The position numbers were made by a program, and so were the translations under genes. A stretch of DNA of 64,000 nt from Clostridium sp. CF012 (GTDB lineage Bacteria; Bacillota; Clostridia; Clostridiales; Clostridiaceae), in assembly GCF_018861755.1 (NCBI RefSeq), contig NZ_JAHLEF010000005.1, positions 62,001 through 126,000 of the forward strand, written 5' to 3'. The notes under the pieces were generated by a model that saw only the letters and a program-made list of their open reading frames with translations, made no database searches and was not told the origin of the DNA. Below, piece after piece: positions 1 through 8,373 of this stretch (positions are counted from its first letter, which is position 1; the number at the start of each line of letters is the position of its first letter).

Positions 1-432
1 AAACATTGTTTGAGGATCAATTTTATCTATTAAATCTTGATCATAGGATAGAACAGTAGATCCATCTGTTCGCATTTTTGCTAGGTCTGAACGAGTCCAG
101 TCAAATACAGGCATAAAGTTATAACAAACCATATTAATACCGGCTTTACCTAAATTTTCTAAGGTTTCTATATAATTCTCAATATACTGTTCTCTTTCAG
201 GCAATCCTATTTTAATAGAATCGTGAATGTTTACACTTTCTATTCCTTCTATTTTGAGTCCACTAGCTTCAACCTCTTCTTTTAATTTTAAAATATTCTC
301 TAAAGGCCATGCTTTTCCTGCAGGAATATCATAGAGTGTTGTAATAACACCTGTAACCCCTGGAATTTGTCTTATTTGCTTTAGTGTAACTGAGTCGTGC
401 TTGCTACCGAACCATCTTAATGTCATGTTCAT
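1..432 (-). CDS. uxuA: Mannonate dehydratase, N-terminal part (cut by window edge)
   Basis: The minus strand is open from an ATG at 432 to the window edge, giving 144 codons with no stop. The protein begins MNMTLRWFGSKHDSVTLKQI and continues with VTGVITTLYDIPAGKAW, which I recognise as the start of UxuA. This enzyme dehydrates D-mannonate to 2-keto-3-deoxygluconate in hexuronate breakdown. A GGAGG site lies 8 nt before the ATG; a second ATG two codons later is less well placed. The gene follows dctM by 32 nt, so it is probably the last visible gene of the dctP-dctQ-dctM-uxuA operon. Metal-binding residues of the C-terminal half are outside the window. Confidence 0.9.
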   Translation of the reverse strand, partial: MNMTLRWFGSKHDSVTLKQIRQIPGVTGVITTLYDIPAGKAWPLENILKLKEEVEASGLKIEGIESVNIHDSIKIGLPEREQYIENYIETLENLGKAGINMVCYNFMPVFDWTRSDLAKMRTDGSTVLSYDQDLIDKIDPQTMF

Positions 433-464
433 AAACTTGTCCTCCTATATTTTTATTTTTGTTT

Positions 465-1772
465 TTATTTATAACCCATTAATGTAGGTAACCACATGGA
501 AACCTTTGGTACGTAAGTTGTAAGCAATAATACAATAAAAATGCCTACATAATATGGTATTAACTTTAGCATTACATTTTCAATTGTGGTTTTCGCAACC
601 TTAACACCAACAAAGAGTATGTTTCCTACTGGTGGTGTAATTGTGCCTATACATAAGTTAAATGTAATCATTATACCAAACTGAATTGCTGACATTCCAA
701 AGCCTAAACAAATTGGTAAAAAAATAGGTGTAAAAATAAGTATTGCAGGAGTAATATCCATGAAAGTTCCTACAAACAATAACACCAAGTTAATAATTAA
801 TAAGATTATTATTTTATTGCTACTAAGGGATAATAATGCGGCTGAAATTGCACCAGGAATTCCAGTGAATGCCATAACCCATGCCATAACACTTGATATA
901 CCAATCAAAAATACTATGATACCTGTCATTTCGGCACTTTCTTTATAAATAACATATAAATCTTTAATTTTTATTGTTTTATAAAAGAATAAAGATAATA
1001 TTAAACTATAAGCAACGGCTACCACTGAGCCTTCCGTAGCTGTAAATACGCCTGTGATAATTCCACCGATAACAATTAAAATTAATAATAAGCTTGGGAT
1101 GGCTTCAACAGATGTTTTTAATGCTTGCTTTAGAGTAACGCGTTCTTGGCTACGGTATCCTTTTTTCTTTGCTATAAAGTAAGCAACTACCATGCAGCTA
1201 AGACCCCATAGAATTCCTGGAATATAACCTGCCATGAATAGTGCTGCCACAGAAGTTCCACCACTTACAAGCGAAAATGTTATTAATACATTGCTTGGAG
1301 GTATTAGGAGTCCTGTTGGTGCAGTTGCTATATTTACAGTTGCCATATAATCACGGTCATAACCATCTTTTTCTGCAATAGGTCCTATAATAGAACCCAT
1401 AGCTGATGCTGCTGCAACACCTGAGCCTGAAATGGCTCCGAACATCATATTTGCAACTGCATTTGTATGTGCCATTGCACCGGGTATTCTACCTGATAAG
1501 ATTTTTGCAAAGTTTATTAAACGGATAGCTATTCCACCTTTATTCATAATATTACCTGCTAGAATAAAGAATGGTATTGCTATTAATGTAAATACAGATA
1601 TTCCTGAAAAGGTTCTTTGTGCCGCTGTCAAAACCGCAGCGTCAAAATTTAGTACTGGTAATATAGCTAGTAATGAAGATATGCCTAATGCAATTGAAAT
1701 TGGAATGCCTCCAAGCAATAAAACTATTAAAACTATTGCTATTATTAGTCCTGATGTTAATGCTATGCCCAT
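465..1772 (-). CDS. dctM: TRAP transporter large permease, DctM type
   Basis: This 435-residue, very hydrophobic protein has about twelve predicted membrane segments and the normal length of the TRAP large subunit (DctM/SiaM). It carries the family's glycine-rich stretches, for example GAISGSGVAAASAMGSIIGP and TAPTGLLIPPSN. It forms the sodium-coupled membrane channel that takes substrate from the DctP binding protein. GAGGAGG precedes the ATG at good spacing. It lies between dctQ (16 nt upstream) and uxuA (32 nt downstream). Being in one operon with uxuA and near uxaC suggests glucuronate, galacturonate or a related acid as substrate; this is inferred from context only. Confidence 0.93.
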   Translation of the reverse strand: MGIALTSGLIIAIVLIVLLLGGIPISIALGISSLLAILPVLNFDAAVLTAAQRTFSGISVFTLIAIPFFILAGNIMNKGGIAIRLINFAKILSGRIPGAMAHTNAVANMMFGAISGSGVAAASAMGSIIGPIAEKDGYDRDYMATVNIATAPTGLLIPPSNVLITFSLVSGGTSVAALFMAGYIPGILWGLSCMVVAYFIAKKKGYRSQERVTLKQALKTSVEAIPSLLLILIVIGGIITGVFTATEGSVVAVAYSLILSLFFYKTIKIKDLYVIYKESAEMTGIIVFLIGISSVMAWVMAFTGIPGAISAALLSLSSNKIIILLIINLVLLFVGTFMDITPAILIFTPIFLPICLGFGMSAIQFGIMITFNLCIGTITPPVGNILFVGVKVAKTTIENVMLKLIPYYVGIFIVLLLTTYVPKVSMWLPTLMGYK

Positions 1773-1788
1773 TTATTTGCCTCCTCTT

Positions 1789-2274
1789 TTATTTAGATTT
1801 CTCTGTTTTAAATTGTGAAATCAACTCATTTATATTAAGGACATTAAAAATAATTATTAAAACTCCGCTTATAGGTACTATAACGTAGATATAGGACATA
1901 GGTACTCCTAGTGAAGCAGTAACCTGTAGAGATGTAAGTTTTGTAATTTGCATTCCGCCATAAACAAGTACTAAAGCAGAAAATATTAAAATCAATCCTT
2001 CGGAAATAATTGTTAAAAATACACTTGCTTTTCCCTTGAATAAATTCGCAACAAATTCCATTCTCATGTGTTCACGTTTTCCAAAAACTAGTGCAGCCGA
2101 TAATAATGCCATCCATGTAAATGAAAATGTTAACAGTTCTTCTGAAATTGTACTAGGAGAATTAAACACATATCTTGTTATAATCTGATATAATCCTATA
2201 ATTGTTATAAAAATAAAGAGTGAAATACATATTACTTCCAGTGCTTTAGTTAACTTTATTTTAAGACTTCCCAT
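1789..2274 (-). CDS. dctQ: TRAP transporter small permease, DctQ type
   Basis: A 161-residue protein with four hydrophobic segments, the size and topology of the DctQ small subunit. It has the conserved region SPSTISEELLTFSFTWMALL and the REHMRMEF motif in the second half of the family signature. It associates with DctM in the cytoplasmic membrane. Its Shine-Dalgarno site AAAGGAG lies inside the end of dctP, whose stop codon is one base upstream of the dctQ ATG, so the two genes are probably translationally coupled. Confidence 0.92.
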   Translation of the reverse strand: MGSLKIKLTKALEVICISLFIFITIIGLYQIITRYVFNSPSTISEELLTFSFTWMALLSAALVFGKREHMRMEFVANLFKGKASVFLTIISEGLILIFSALVLVYGGMQITKLTSLQVTASLGVPMSYIYVIVPISGVLIIIFNVLNINELISQFKTEKSK

Positions 2275-2275
2275 G

Positions 2276-3295
2276 TTATTTCTTCTCCTTTACTTGTATA
2301 TTTATTTCTTGAATTTTATCATATATAGGTTTTAATTTCTCATTCTTTGCTAATAACTCTTTTTGTAATGGAAGTACCTTTTGTTTAAATAATTCTACAT
2401 CAGGGTGTATAAACTCTACTCCCATGGACTTTGCCTGTTCAACTGCAACTGCTGTTTTAGCACCCCATTCTGAACGTTCAACCCTATTACACTCCTCTGC
2501 TGCTTCATCAAATATCACTCTATCTTCGGGTGATAAGCTATTTAAAAATTTAAGATTCCCTATCAATAAGTCAGGGACCATCTGATGTTGATTGTATGTA
2601 TAAAACTTAGCAATTTCTCCGTGTTTGTTGTTAGTCAATGCTAATTCATTATTTTCAGCGCCATTGATTACTCCTGATTGTATAGCTGTATATACTTCAC
2701 CAAAGCTCATAGGTGCTGCTGCTGCTCCAAATAATTGCATCATTCTTACATTTGCAGGACTTTGCTGAACACGGATTTTTTTACCTTTCAAATCATCAGG
2801 GGTTCTGATAGGTGTTGTAGCATAGAAATTTCTTGTACCCGCATCAAACCATGTAACTGCCTCAAAACCAGCTGCTTCTGTAGACTTAAATATACTACTC
2901 ATTAATTCTTTATTTTCCATTACCTTATAATAACCGTTTACACTGTCAAATAAATAAGGCATACTAAATATTTGATAAACCTTATCAAAGGTTTCTAGAT
3001 TACCAGTACTTGCAACTGCGAAATCAATTGCTCCTGTTTGAACCAGTTCTATTGCTTTTACAGAAGGACCTAGTAATTCATTAGGAAAAATCTGGACATC
3101 ATATTTATTACCTAATTTAGACTCTATATGTTTTTCAAATGCTAGAAGTCCTATATGGTCGGGATGATCTTGTGATTGTGAATGAGATATACGAATAATT
3201 CGTTTTCCATCAGTAACACTGCTGCACCCAATTAAACCAAAAGCTAAAGTTGAAGATAACAGTAATGCAATAGTTTTTTTCATTGATTTTAACAT
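2276..3295 (-). CDS. dctP: TRAP transporter substrate-binding lipoprotein, DctP type
   Basis: The 339-residue product has a lipoprotein signal peptide with lipobox LIGC (lipidated Cys about residue 24), so it sits on the outer face of the membrane. The rest matches the DctP fold: HSQSQDHPDHIGLLAFE near the start, the central RTPDDLKGKKIRVQQSP segment with the family's binding arginine, and SGVINGAENNE. It captures an organic acid and hands it to DctQM. GGAGG lies 7 nt before the ATG. It is first in the operon, with a LacI-type operator at 3465-3482 and a leader hairpin at 3332-3365. Hexuronate specificity is inferred from neighbours. Confidence 0.93.
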   Translation of the reverse strand: MLKSMKKTIALLLSSTLAFGLIGCSSVTDGKRIIRISHSQSQDHPDHIGLLAFEKHIESKLGNKYDVQIFPNELLGPSVKAIELVQTGAIDFAVASTGNLETFDKVYQIFSMPYLFDSVNGYYKVMENKELMSSIFKSTEAAGFEAVTWFDAGTRNFYATTPIRTPDDLKGKKIRVQQSPANVRMMQLFGAAAAPMSFGEVYTAIQSGVINGAENNELALTNNKHGEIAKFYTYNQHQMVPDLLIGNLKFLNSLSPEDRVIFDEAAEECNRVERSEWGAKTAVAVEQAKSMGVEFIHPDVELFKQKVLPLQKELLAKNEKLKPIYDKIQEINIQVKEKK

Positions 3296-3331
3296 GTTTT
3301 TTCCTCCTTTGTTGCCTCATATAATTTTATT

Positions 3332-3365
3332 AAGTAATTAGAAAGTGATTATTTTCTAATTACTT
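3332..3365 (-). other. Leader hairpin of dctP mRNA
   Basis: A 13-bp perfect stem (AAGTAATTAGAAA pairing with its complement) with an 8-nt loop lies between the operator and the dctP start, ending about 37 nt before the ATG. On the minus strand no long U-run follows it, so it looks more like a 5' stabiliser or regulatory hairpin than a terminator. Confidence 0.45.
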
Positions 3366-3378
3366 TCCACTGATAATC

Positions 3379-3396
3379 CCTGTTAACGTTGTCATT
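3379..3396. promoter_or_regulatory. Half-conserved LacI-type operator in dctP leader
   Basis: CCTGTTAACGTTGTCATT keeps one half (TGTTAACGT) of the three full operators in this locus but has a divergent second half. It lies about 86 bp from the full site at 3465-3482, near eight helical turns, so a looped repressor complex is conceivable. It is weaker than the other sites. Confidence 0.35.
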
Positions 3397-3464
3397 TAAT
3401 TATATTCTCCACCCAAGTTATTTTATTTAACACACATAATTATATAAATTTTAGGTAGGCAGTT

Positions 3465-3482
3465 ACTGTTAACGTGAACAAT
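3465..3482. promoter_or_regulatory. LacI-type operator upstream of dctPQM-uxuA
   Basis: ACTGTTAACGTGAACAAT is a near-palindrome with the central ACGT typical of LacI-family sites. The same 18-mer recurs with one or two changes at 4684-4701 and 6133-6150, and only ahead of genes of the hexuronate locus. It lies about 170 nt upstream of dctP and just after the end of the regulator gene. Confidence 0.75.
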
Positions 3483-3503
3483 TACTCGCAAACTTAGTGG
3501 AAA

Positions 3504-4526
3504 TTATGTTATCCTTGCCACTGAGTCTCTCTCAACAAGTTCCGTATTAATATATATTTTTTCTCCACAAATTTTATCATTTTTTCCTTCAACACAATTA
3601 TTATCTATAATATGCAAAAGTTTTTCTGCACCTTTTCTACTTACTTCAATAATAGGTCTTCTTACAGTAGTTAAAGCAGGCGTTAGGTACGCACCTATCT
3701 GGTTACCATCAAACCCCATAATGGAAATGTCCACAGGAACATTGAGTCCTGCCTCGAATGTAGCTTTCATTGCCCCTACAGCCATTTCATCATTTGAACA
3801 AAACACCGCTGTTGGAACCTTCTTCAAACTCAATAACTTTTTCATGGCAATGTATCCACTTCCAATAGTATAATCACCTTCAACCATATATTCACTTTCC
3901 ACTTGTAGTTTGTTTTCAATTAATGCATGTAAAAATCCATTTTTTCTCTCAACAGTAGAATTAAATCCCGTTTTACCTTCTATTATGGCTATATGTTTAT
4001 GTCGATTTTGAATCAGATATGATACAGCTTCATAAGCTCCTTTTTTATCTGATGATAATATATTAACTAGTGAACTCTCATCTATATCTCTGTTTAATAC
4101 AACTAATGGTATCTTCTTCTCCAGTAAATAGTATATAAAGGAATTATCACTATCACTTTGGCTCATCAATATAATACCATCAAAACTTCTCTTATTAATG
4201 AATGTAAAATTTTTGTAATCATCAATTCCCCTAACTACCAGATTATAACTTTCATTTATGACACTATTTACACCACTTACAGTTTCAAAAAAGAACCTTG
4301 ATGATGTTACTTCACTTATAGTAGTAAAAAACAATCCTATGTTATAAGATCTATTTAATACCAAGCTTTTTGCATTATAATTTGGTACATAATTAAGGTC
4401 CTTTGCTATTGCCATTATTTTAGCTTTTGTCTCTACATTTATAAAAGGACTGTCATTAAGTGCTCTTGAAACCGTAGTATGTGAAACCTTTGCAATTTTA
4501 GCTATATCTTTTATTGTTACTTCCAT
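3504..4526 (-). CDS. LacI-family transcriptional regulator of the hexuronate locus
   Basis: A 340-residue LacI/GalR repressor. The N-terminal helix-turn-helix begins EVTIKDIAKIAKVSHTTVSR and is followed by the hinge NYVPNYNAKSL. The C-terminal periplasmic-binding-like domain includes VFCSNDEMAVGAMKA and DISIMGFDGNQIGAYLTPALTTV. I place the start at the ATG at 4526, where GGGGTG lies 6-8 nt upstream; an upstream GTG at 4535 is possible. It sits between the TRAP operon and uxaC, with operators ahead of all three transcription units, so it probably represses uptake and catabolism and its own gene. The inducer is not visible; a uronate or keto-deoxygluconate is the natural guess. It could be called UxuR- or KdgR-like. 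Confidence 0.88.
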   Translation of the reverse strand: MEVTIKDIAKIAKVSHTTVSRALNDSPFINVETKAKIMAIAKDLNYVPNYNAKSLVLNRSYNIGLFFTTISEVTSSRFFFETVSGVNSVINESYNLVVRGIDDYKNFTFINKRSFDGIILMSQSDSDNSFIYYLLEKKIPLVVLNRDIDESSLVNILSSDKKGAYEAVSYLIQNRHKHIAIIEGKTGFNSTVERKNGFLHALIENKLQVESEYMVEGDYTIGSGYIAMKKLLSLKKVPTAVFCSNDEMAVGAMKATFEAGLNVPVDISIMGFDGNQIGAYLTPALTTVRRPIIEVSRKGAEKLLHIIDNNCVEGKNDKICGEKIYINTELVERDSVARIT

Positions 4527-4652
4527 TTTTAACACCCCTATGTCACTAGTAAATACTTATATAATACCATAACTGAAACCACTTAACTAACACATTTAGC
4601 ATTTTGCACTTAATGATCAGTAATCTTACTTAGTGATTTTCTATTATTTAAA

Positions 4653-4670
4653 ACATTCCTAGTGAACAAT
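4653..4670. promoter_or_regulatory. Half-site of LacI-type operator upstream of the regulator
   Basis: AGTGAACAAT at 4661-4670 matches one half of the locus operator and its other half is degenerate. Its centre is 31 bp (three helical turns) from the centre of the full operator at 4684-4701, which suits cooperative binding on one face of the DNA. Confidence 0.35.
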
Positions 4671-4683
4671 TGTGTAAAATACT

Positions 4684-4701
4684 ATTGTTTACGTTAACAA
4701 T
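4684..4701. promoter_or_regulatory. LacI-type operator overlapping the uxaC stop codon
   Basis: ATTGTTTACGTTAACAAT differs by one base from the site at 6133-6150. It covers the final two codons and stop of uxaC and lies about 160 nt upstream of the regulator start. The likely role is autoregulation of the regulator gene, or a road-block at the end of uxaC. Confidence 0.7.
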
Positions 4702-6100
4702 CAATTCCAAAATATGTTTTCGCATTATTATAACATATGCCTTGAACAATACTTCCTAGAAGTTCCATATCCTCAGGTACTTCGCCATTATCAACCCATT
4801 TTCCTATTAAATTACATAATATTCTTCTAAAGTATTCATGCCTTGTATACGATAAGAAACTTCTTGAATCCGTTAGCATTCCTACGAAACGACTTAAAAG
4901 TCCAGTACTAGCTAAGGTTTTCATTTGTTCTATCATACCTTCCTTACTATCTAAGAACCACCAAGCTGCCCCAAATTGTATCTTTCCTGGAACTTCAGTG
5001 CCTTGAAAGTTTCCAAGCATAGTACTAAGTATATAATTATCTTTAGGATTTAAAGTATATAGTATAGTTTTTGGAAGAAAATTATCCACTTCTAATGAAT
5101 CTAATAGTCTTGAAACAGAATTAGCCATGCACTCATCGTTAATCGAATCAAATCCAGTATCTGGCCCTAATTGTTTTAACATTTTTGTGTTATTATTTCT
5201 TAGTGCTGCAAGATGTAGTTGCATTGTCCATTTAAGCTCTGAGTATAATCTGCCTAAGAATTGTAATGTATATGTCATATATTTGCTTTCTTCGTCCTGG
5301 CTTACAGTTTGTCCTTTTAATGCCTTTGAAAATATATCAGCTACTTCTTCTTTAGAAGCTTCCATATGTATTAGGCTATCTAAGCCATGATCTGAAATTC
5401 TACAACCCACTTCGTTAAAGAATCTCACTCTTGATTCTAGAGCATTTAGGAATTCATCGTAATTTTTTATATCCTTTTTATAGACTTGTTCAAGCTTTTC
5501 AACCCAGGGAATAAAAGTATCTTTATTTATTTGAAGTCCTTTATCAGGTCTCAAAGCTGGTAAAACCTTTACACCGAATTCTGTGTCTGCCTTAAGCTTA
5601 ATATGATATTCAAGTGAATCTATGGGATCGTCTGTTGTACACAATGCTTTAACATGCGACTTAGTAATTAAATCTCTTGCTCCAAAGCCGTCTCCCTTAA
5701 GTAATTCATTTACCTTTTCCCAAATAGCTGGAGCAGTCTTTTCATTCAAAACTTCATATATTCCGAAAAATCTTTGAAGTTCTAAGTGTGTCCAATGATA
5801 AAGAGGATTACCTATAGTCATAGGCATTGTTCTTGCCCATGCCATAAATTTTTCATAATCACTAGCGTTCCCAGTAATGTATTTTTCGTCTATACCATTA
5901 CTTCTCATAGCTCTCCATTTATAATGATCTCCATATAACCATGCTTCAGTTATATTCTTAAATCTTTTGTTTTCAAAGATTTCTTTTGGATTTAGATGAC
6001 AATGGTAATCAATAATAGGCATATCTTTTGCATAATTGTTATATAGATTTATAGCTGTGTCGTTAGATAATAAAAAATTATCATCCATGAATTTTCTCAT
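4694..6100 (-). CDS. uxaC: Glucuronate isomerase
   Basis: This 468-residue protein is full length for UxaC, which converts D-glucuronate to D-fructuronate and D-galacturonate to D-tagaturonate. The metal-site motif DYHCHLNPKEI (His33, His35) sits near the N-terminus, and further family stretches include LYGDHYKWRAMRSNGI, ALCTTDDPIDSLEYH and GMLTDSRSFLSYTRHEYFRR near the C-terminus. The ATG at 6100 has AAGGGTGAG 5-7 nt upstream. The gene is preceded by a LacI-type operator and a cre-like site, and its 3' end carries the operator of the next gene. It supplies the isomerase step of the pathway to which uxuA belongs. Confidence 0.96.
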   Translation of the reverse strand: MRKFMDDNFLLSNDTAINLYNNYAKDMPIIDYHCHLNPKEIFENKRFKNITEAWLYGDHYKWRAMRSNGIDEKYITGNASDYEKFMAWARTMPMTIGNPLYHWTHLELQRFFGIYEVLNEKTAPAIWEKVNELLKGDGFGARDLITKSHVKALCTTDDPIDSLEYHIKLKADTEFGVKVLPALRPDKGLQINKDTFIPWVEKLEQVYKKDIKNYDEFLNALESRVRFFNEVGCRISDHGLDSLIHMEASKEEVADIFSKALKGQTVSQDEESKYMTYTLQFLGRLYSELKWTMQLHLAALRNNNTKMLKQLGPDTGFDSINDECMANSVSRLLDSLEVDNFLPKTILYTLNPKDNYILSTMLGNFQGTEVPGKIQFGAAWWFLDSKEGMIEQMKTLASTGLLSRFVGMLTDSRSFLSYTRHEYFRRILCNLIGKWVDNGEVPEDMELLGSIVQGICYNNAKTYFGIDC

Positions 6101-6132
6101 GCTCTCACCCTTCTTTTATTGAATTATGGATT

Positions 6133-6150
6133 ATTGTTCACGTTAACAAT
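6133..6150. promoter_or_regulatory. LacI-type operator upstream of uxaC
   Basis: ATTGTTCACGTTAACAAT has perfectly complementary outer six bases and an ACGT centre. It lies 33-50 nt upstream of the uxaC ATG, where it would overlap the promoter or early transcript. It is the best copy of the operator family in this window. Confidence 0.8.
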
Positions 6151-6200
6151 TACATCAACTTGTTTTATATTATAGACTAAAATATTATATAATGCAATAG

Positions 6201-6214
6201 TGAAATCGTTAACT
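6201..6214. promoter_or_regulatory. cre-like site (CcpA) upstream of uxaC
   Basis: TGAAATCGTTAACT fits the catabolite-responsive element consensus TGWAANCGNTNWCW at all positions. It lies about 100 nt upstream of uxaC, between it and the MFS gene. Catabolite repression of a sugar-acid gene would be expected; the assignment is from pattern only. Confidence 0.5.
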
Positions 6215-6266
6215 TTTATACGTATATTACTTCCTAAATTAATATTAAAGAATTATGCTAAACCTT

Positions 6267-7451
6267 CTATACCTTTTCTATTTTGCTAAACACACTTAAA
6301 ACTACACAAACTATCATCAAAATAATAGCAAATACAATAGCAGTCATTCCAGCCAGAATCCCAAAAGCATCTGATAGTGCGCCGGTTATAATTGGCATCA
6401 TGATAGCTCCAAGTCCACTTACCATAAGTAATACGCCCATTGACATCGGATAAGTTTTAATAGTGTTACCAATAGTTGAAATTGTTGTAGGATAAATACC
6501 TGCCATAGAAAGTCCCAGGCCCATTATAGCTATTGTAATAACAGTTAAATTTTGTGACGATAGTAATAACAAGTAAAAACCTGCGGTTCCAATACTTGTT
6601 GTAAGTAGCAATGCTTTTTTCGATACTTTATCTCCTAAAAAGGCACAGGTTAATCTACCAACAAGAATGACTGCCCATAATAGTGACGCAAGCTTCTGCG
6701 CATATTCTATGGTCATGATCCTTGAATCTATAAAATATTTAACCATCCATCCGTTAATAGTTGCTTCTGCGCACAAATAGAAAAATAAAATTCCGGCGCT
6801 AATCAAGAAATTCCTATTTTTCAAGAATTCATAGGATATTTTTACTTTTTCTTTCTTTTTTGTAGCATCATCTATTTTCATTTTCGAAAAAAGAAAAATA
6901 GAAATAATTGCTAGAACAATAATAACACCAGCAGCTATTTTCCAGCCCTTGTCCCCACCTATATTTGTAGATAGTATCACTAAAAATGGAGCAATTAAAG
7001 CACCAATAGCAAAAATACTATGTAAAAAATTAAGAGCTGCGGGACTGCTGTTTGACACCTCATTTACAATAGTGTTGTTAAAATTAGAGATGCTTCCCCT
7101 ACTTAATCCTGTAAATAAAAATCCTAAAATAAGTAATACTGGGTTACCGGTTAAAACCATAATTGAAAATCCCATAACAACAAAGCTACATAAAAACATT
7201 ATGGCTTTTTTTCTTCCTAAATAAAGCGGCAACACACCTGCAATAAACCCTGCTATCAAGTTACCTGCTTGATGCGCAGAGAGCAATGCCCCACTCATTG
7301 TATTGTTTAGCCCATATTCATTACTGATTATCGGTAAAAGTGAACCTAAAATCATAGCATATAGACCATTGACTGCAAAAACAAAAAAACAACAAATCAA
7401 AATGTACTTCTTGTCTTTACCTAGCTCCGAATAAAATACTGGTTGTTTCAT
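6267..7451 (-). CDS. Major facilitator superfamily transporter, probably for a sugar or sugar acid
   Basis: A 394-residue protein with twelve predicted membrane helices. The first cytoplasmic loop holds LPLYLGRKKAIMF, the MFS motif A position, and helix 4 has FLFTGLSRGSISNF. It resembles the fucose/glucose-type MFS proteins found beside sugar operons more than drug exporters. GGGAGGG precedes the ATG at about 10 nt. It lies immediately upstream of uxaC in the same direction, so a role in hexuronate or oligosaccharide uptake is plausible. A weak match to the locus operator (about 12 of 18) at 7482-7499 lies upstream. Substrate unknown. Confidence 0.8.
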   Translation of the reverse strand: MKQPVFYSELGKDKKYILICCFFVFAVNGLYAMILGSLLPIISNEYGLNNTMSGALLSAHQAGNLIAGFIAGVLPLYLGRKKAIMFLCSFVVMGFSIMVLTGNPVLLILGFLFTGLSRGSISNFNNTIVNEVSNSSPAALNFLHSIFAIGALIAPFLVILSTNIGGDKGWKIAAGVIIVLAIISIFLFSKMKIDDATKKKEKVKISYEFLKNRNFLISAGILFFYLCAEATINGWMVKYFIDSRIMTIEYAQKLASLLWAVILVGRLTCAFLGDKVSKKALLLTTSIGTAGFYLLLLSSQNLTVITIAIMGLGLSMAGIYPTTISTIGNTIKTYPMSMGVLLMVSGLGAIMMPIITGALSDAFGILAGMTAIVFAIILMIVCVVLSVFSKIEKV

Positions 7452-7591
7452 ATAAATAAAGCCCTCCCAATTTTTAATAAATACTGTTATCGTCTAACAT
7501 TCTACATAAAATGCAAAATACCTCCTTTTTAAAATACTTTGTCTATTTTTAAGATGTTATTTCGTCACAATATTCGTCATTTCTACAAAAA

Positions 7592-7614
7592 CCTCCTTAT
7601 CTAAGATAAGGAGG
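7592..7614 (-). terminator. Terminator overlapping the ogt stop codon
   Basis: CCTCCTTAT and ATAAGGAGG form a 9-bp stem with a 5-nt loop, followed on the minus strand by TTTTT. The last codons and TAG stop of ogt lie inside the stem, a compact arrangement. Confidence 0.85.
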
Positions 7615-8080
7615 TAGATGAATTTTTCCTTTCATGTTCTAAAAGCCACTGCTTTCTATTAAGCCCACCGGCATATCCTGTTAAGCTCTTATCAGTTCCA
7701 ATCACTCTATGACAAGGTATAATTATACTAATAATGTTTTTACTATTAGCCTTACCAACAGCCCTTGAAGCCTTTTCGTTTCCAATTGCAATCGCTAGCT
7801 CCTTATAAGATAAAGTCACTCCATAAGGTATCTCCACTAAAGACTTCCAAACCTTTTCTTGAAATTCAGTGCCATGTACTTCACATTTTATTTCAAATTC
7901 AATTCTTGTTCCTTTAAAGTATTCATCAAATTGTTTAATAACGCTCTTCAAAATCTGCGGTTCTCCTGTACTTTCCTTAATTTCATCTACAAACATAGCT
8001 GAAATTACTGCATCGCCCGAAGTTATTATTTCCAATATTCCAATAGGCGAATTATAATATCCATAATATTTTTTAGTCAT
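7601..8080 (-). CDS. ogt: Methylated-DNA--protein-cysteine methyltransferase
   Basis: A 159-residue DNA repair protein that removes alkyl groups from O6-alkylguanine by transfer to its own cysteine. The active-site motif IPCHRV is present with acceptor Cys123. The helix-turn-helix part includes VWKSLVEIPYGVTLSYKELA and NEKASRAVGKA, and GYAGGLNRKQWLLEHE closes the domain. Length and order match Ogt/MGMT; there is no Ada regulatory domain. GGAGGTG lies just upstream of the ATG. It appears monocistronic, ending in its own terminator. Confidence 0.95.
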   Translation of the reverse strand: MTKKYYGYYNSPIGILEIITSGDAVISAMFVDEIKESTGEPQILKSVIKQFDEYFKGTRIEFEIKCEVHGTEFQEKVWKSLVEIPYGVTLSYKELAIAIGNEKASRAVGKANSKNIISIIIPCHRVIGTDKSLTGYAGGLNRKQWLLEHERKNSSTSLS

Positions 8081-8224
8081 TTAGGCACCTCCATAAGTAG
8101 AATGTAGCATAGGCTTCCCATCCACGCCACTTCACCGATATTTTTTTTTCTCTATTGTAGACTTTTTATATAACCTAAAATACCTTTTAATGTATATGTT
8201 CCCTATAGCTGATGTGGGTATTCA

Positions 8225-8263
8225 TTTTAGTTTAGAGTATTTGTTCAATACTCTAAACTAAAA
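8225..8263 (-). terminator. Long AT-rich hairpin downstream of the nitroreductase gene
   Basis: TTTTAGTTTAGAGTATT and its exact complement form a 17-bp stem with a 5-nt loop. It follows a second hairpin at 8266-8302 on the minus strand. It probably ends the nitroreductase transcript, though the U-tract is supplied only by the stem itself. Confidence 0.55.
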
Positions 8264-8265
8264 CT

Positions 8266-8302
8266 CCCCCAATCGTAGTCATTTTATCCTACGATTGGGG
8301 GG
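8266..8302 (-). terminator. GC-rich hairpin downstream of the nitroreductase gene
   Basis: CCCCCAATCGTAG pairs with CTACGATTGGGGG in a 13-bp stem with a 10-nt loop. It comes first on the minus-strand transcript after the nitroreductase gene, and the AT-rich hairpin follows three bases later. The pair makes a tandem terminator or 3' stabiliser. Confidence 0.55.
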
Positions 8303-8373
8303 CATTTTGCAATGTCCATTCTTACTTATTAAGATGCTTAATAACTTTAATAATGGTTTTCATTTATAATTAA

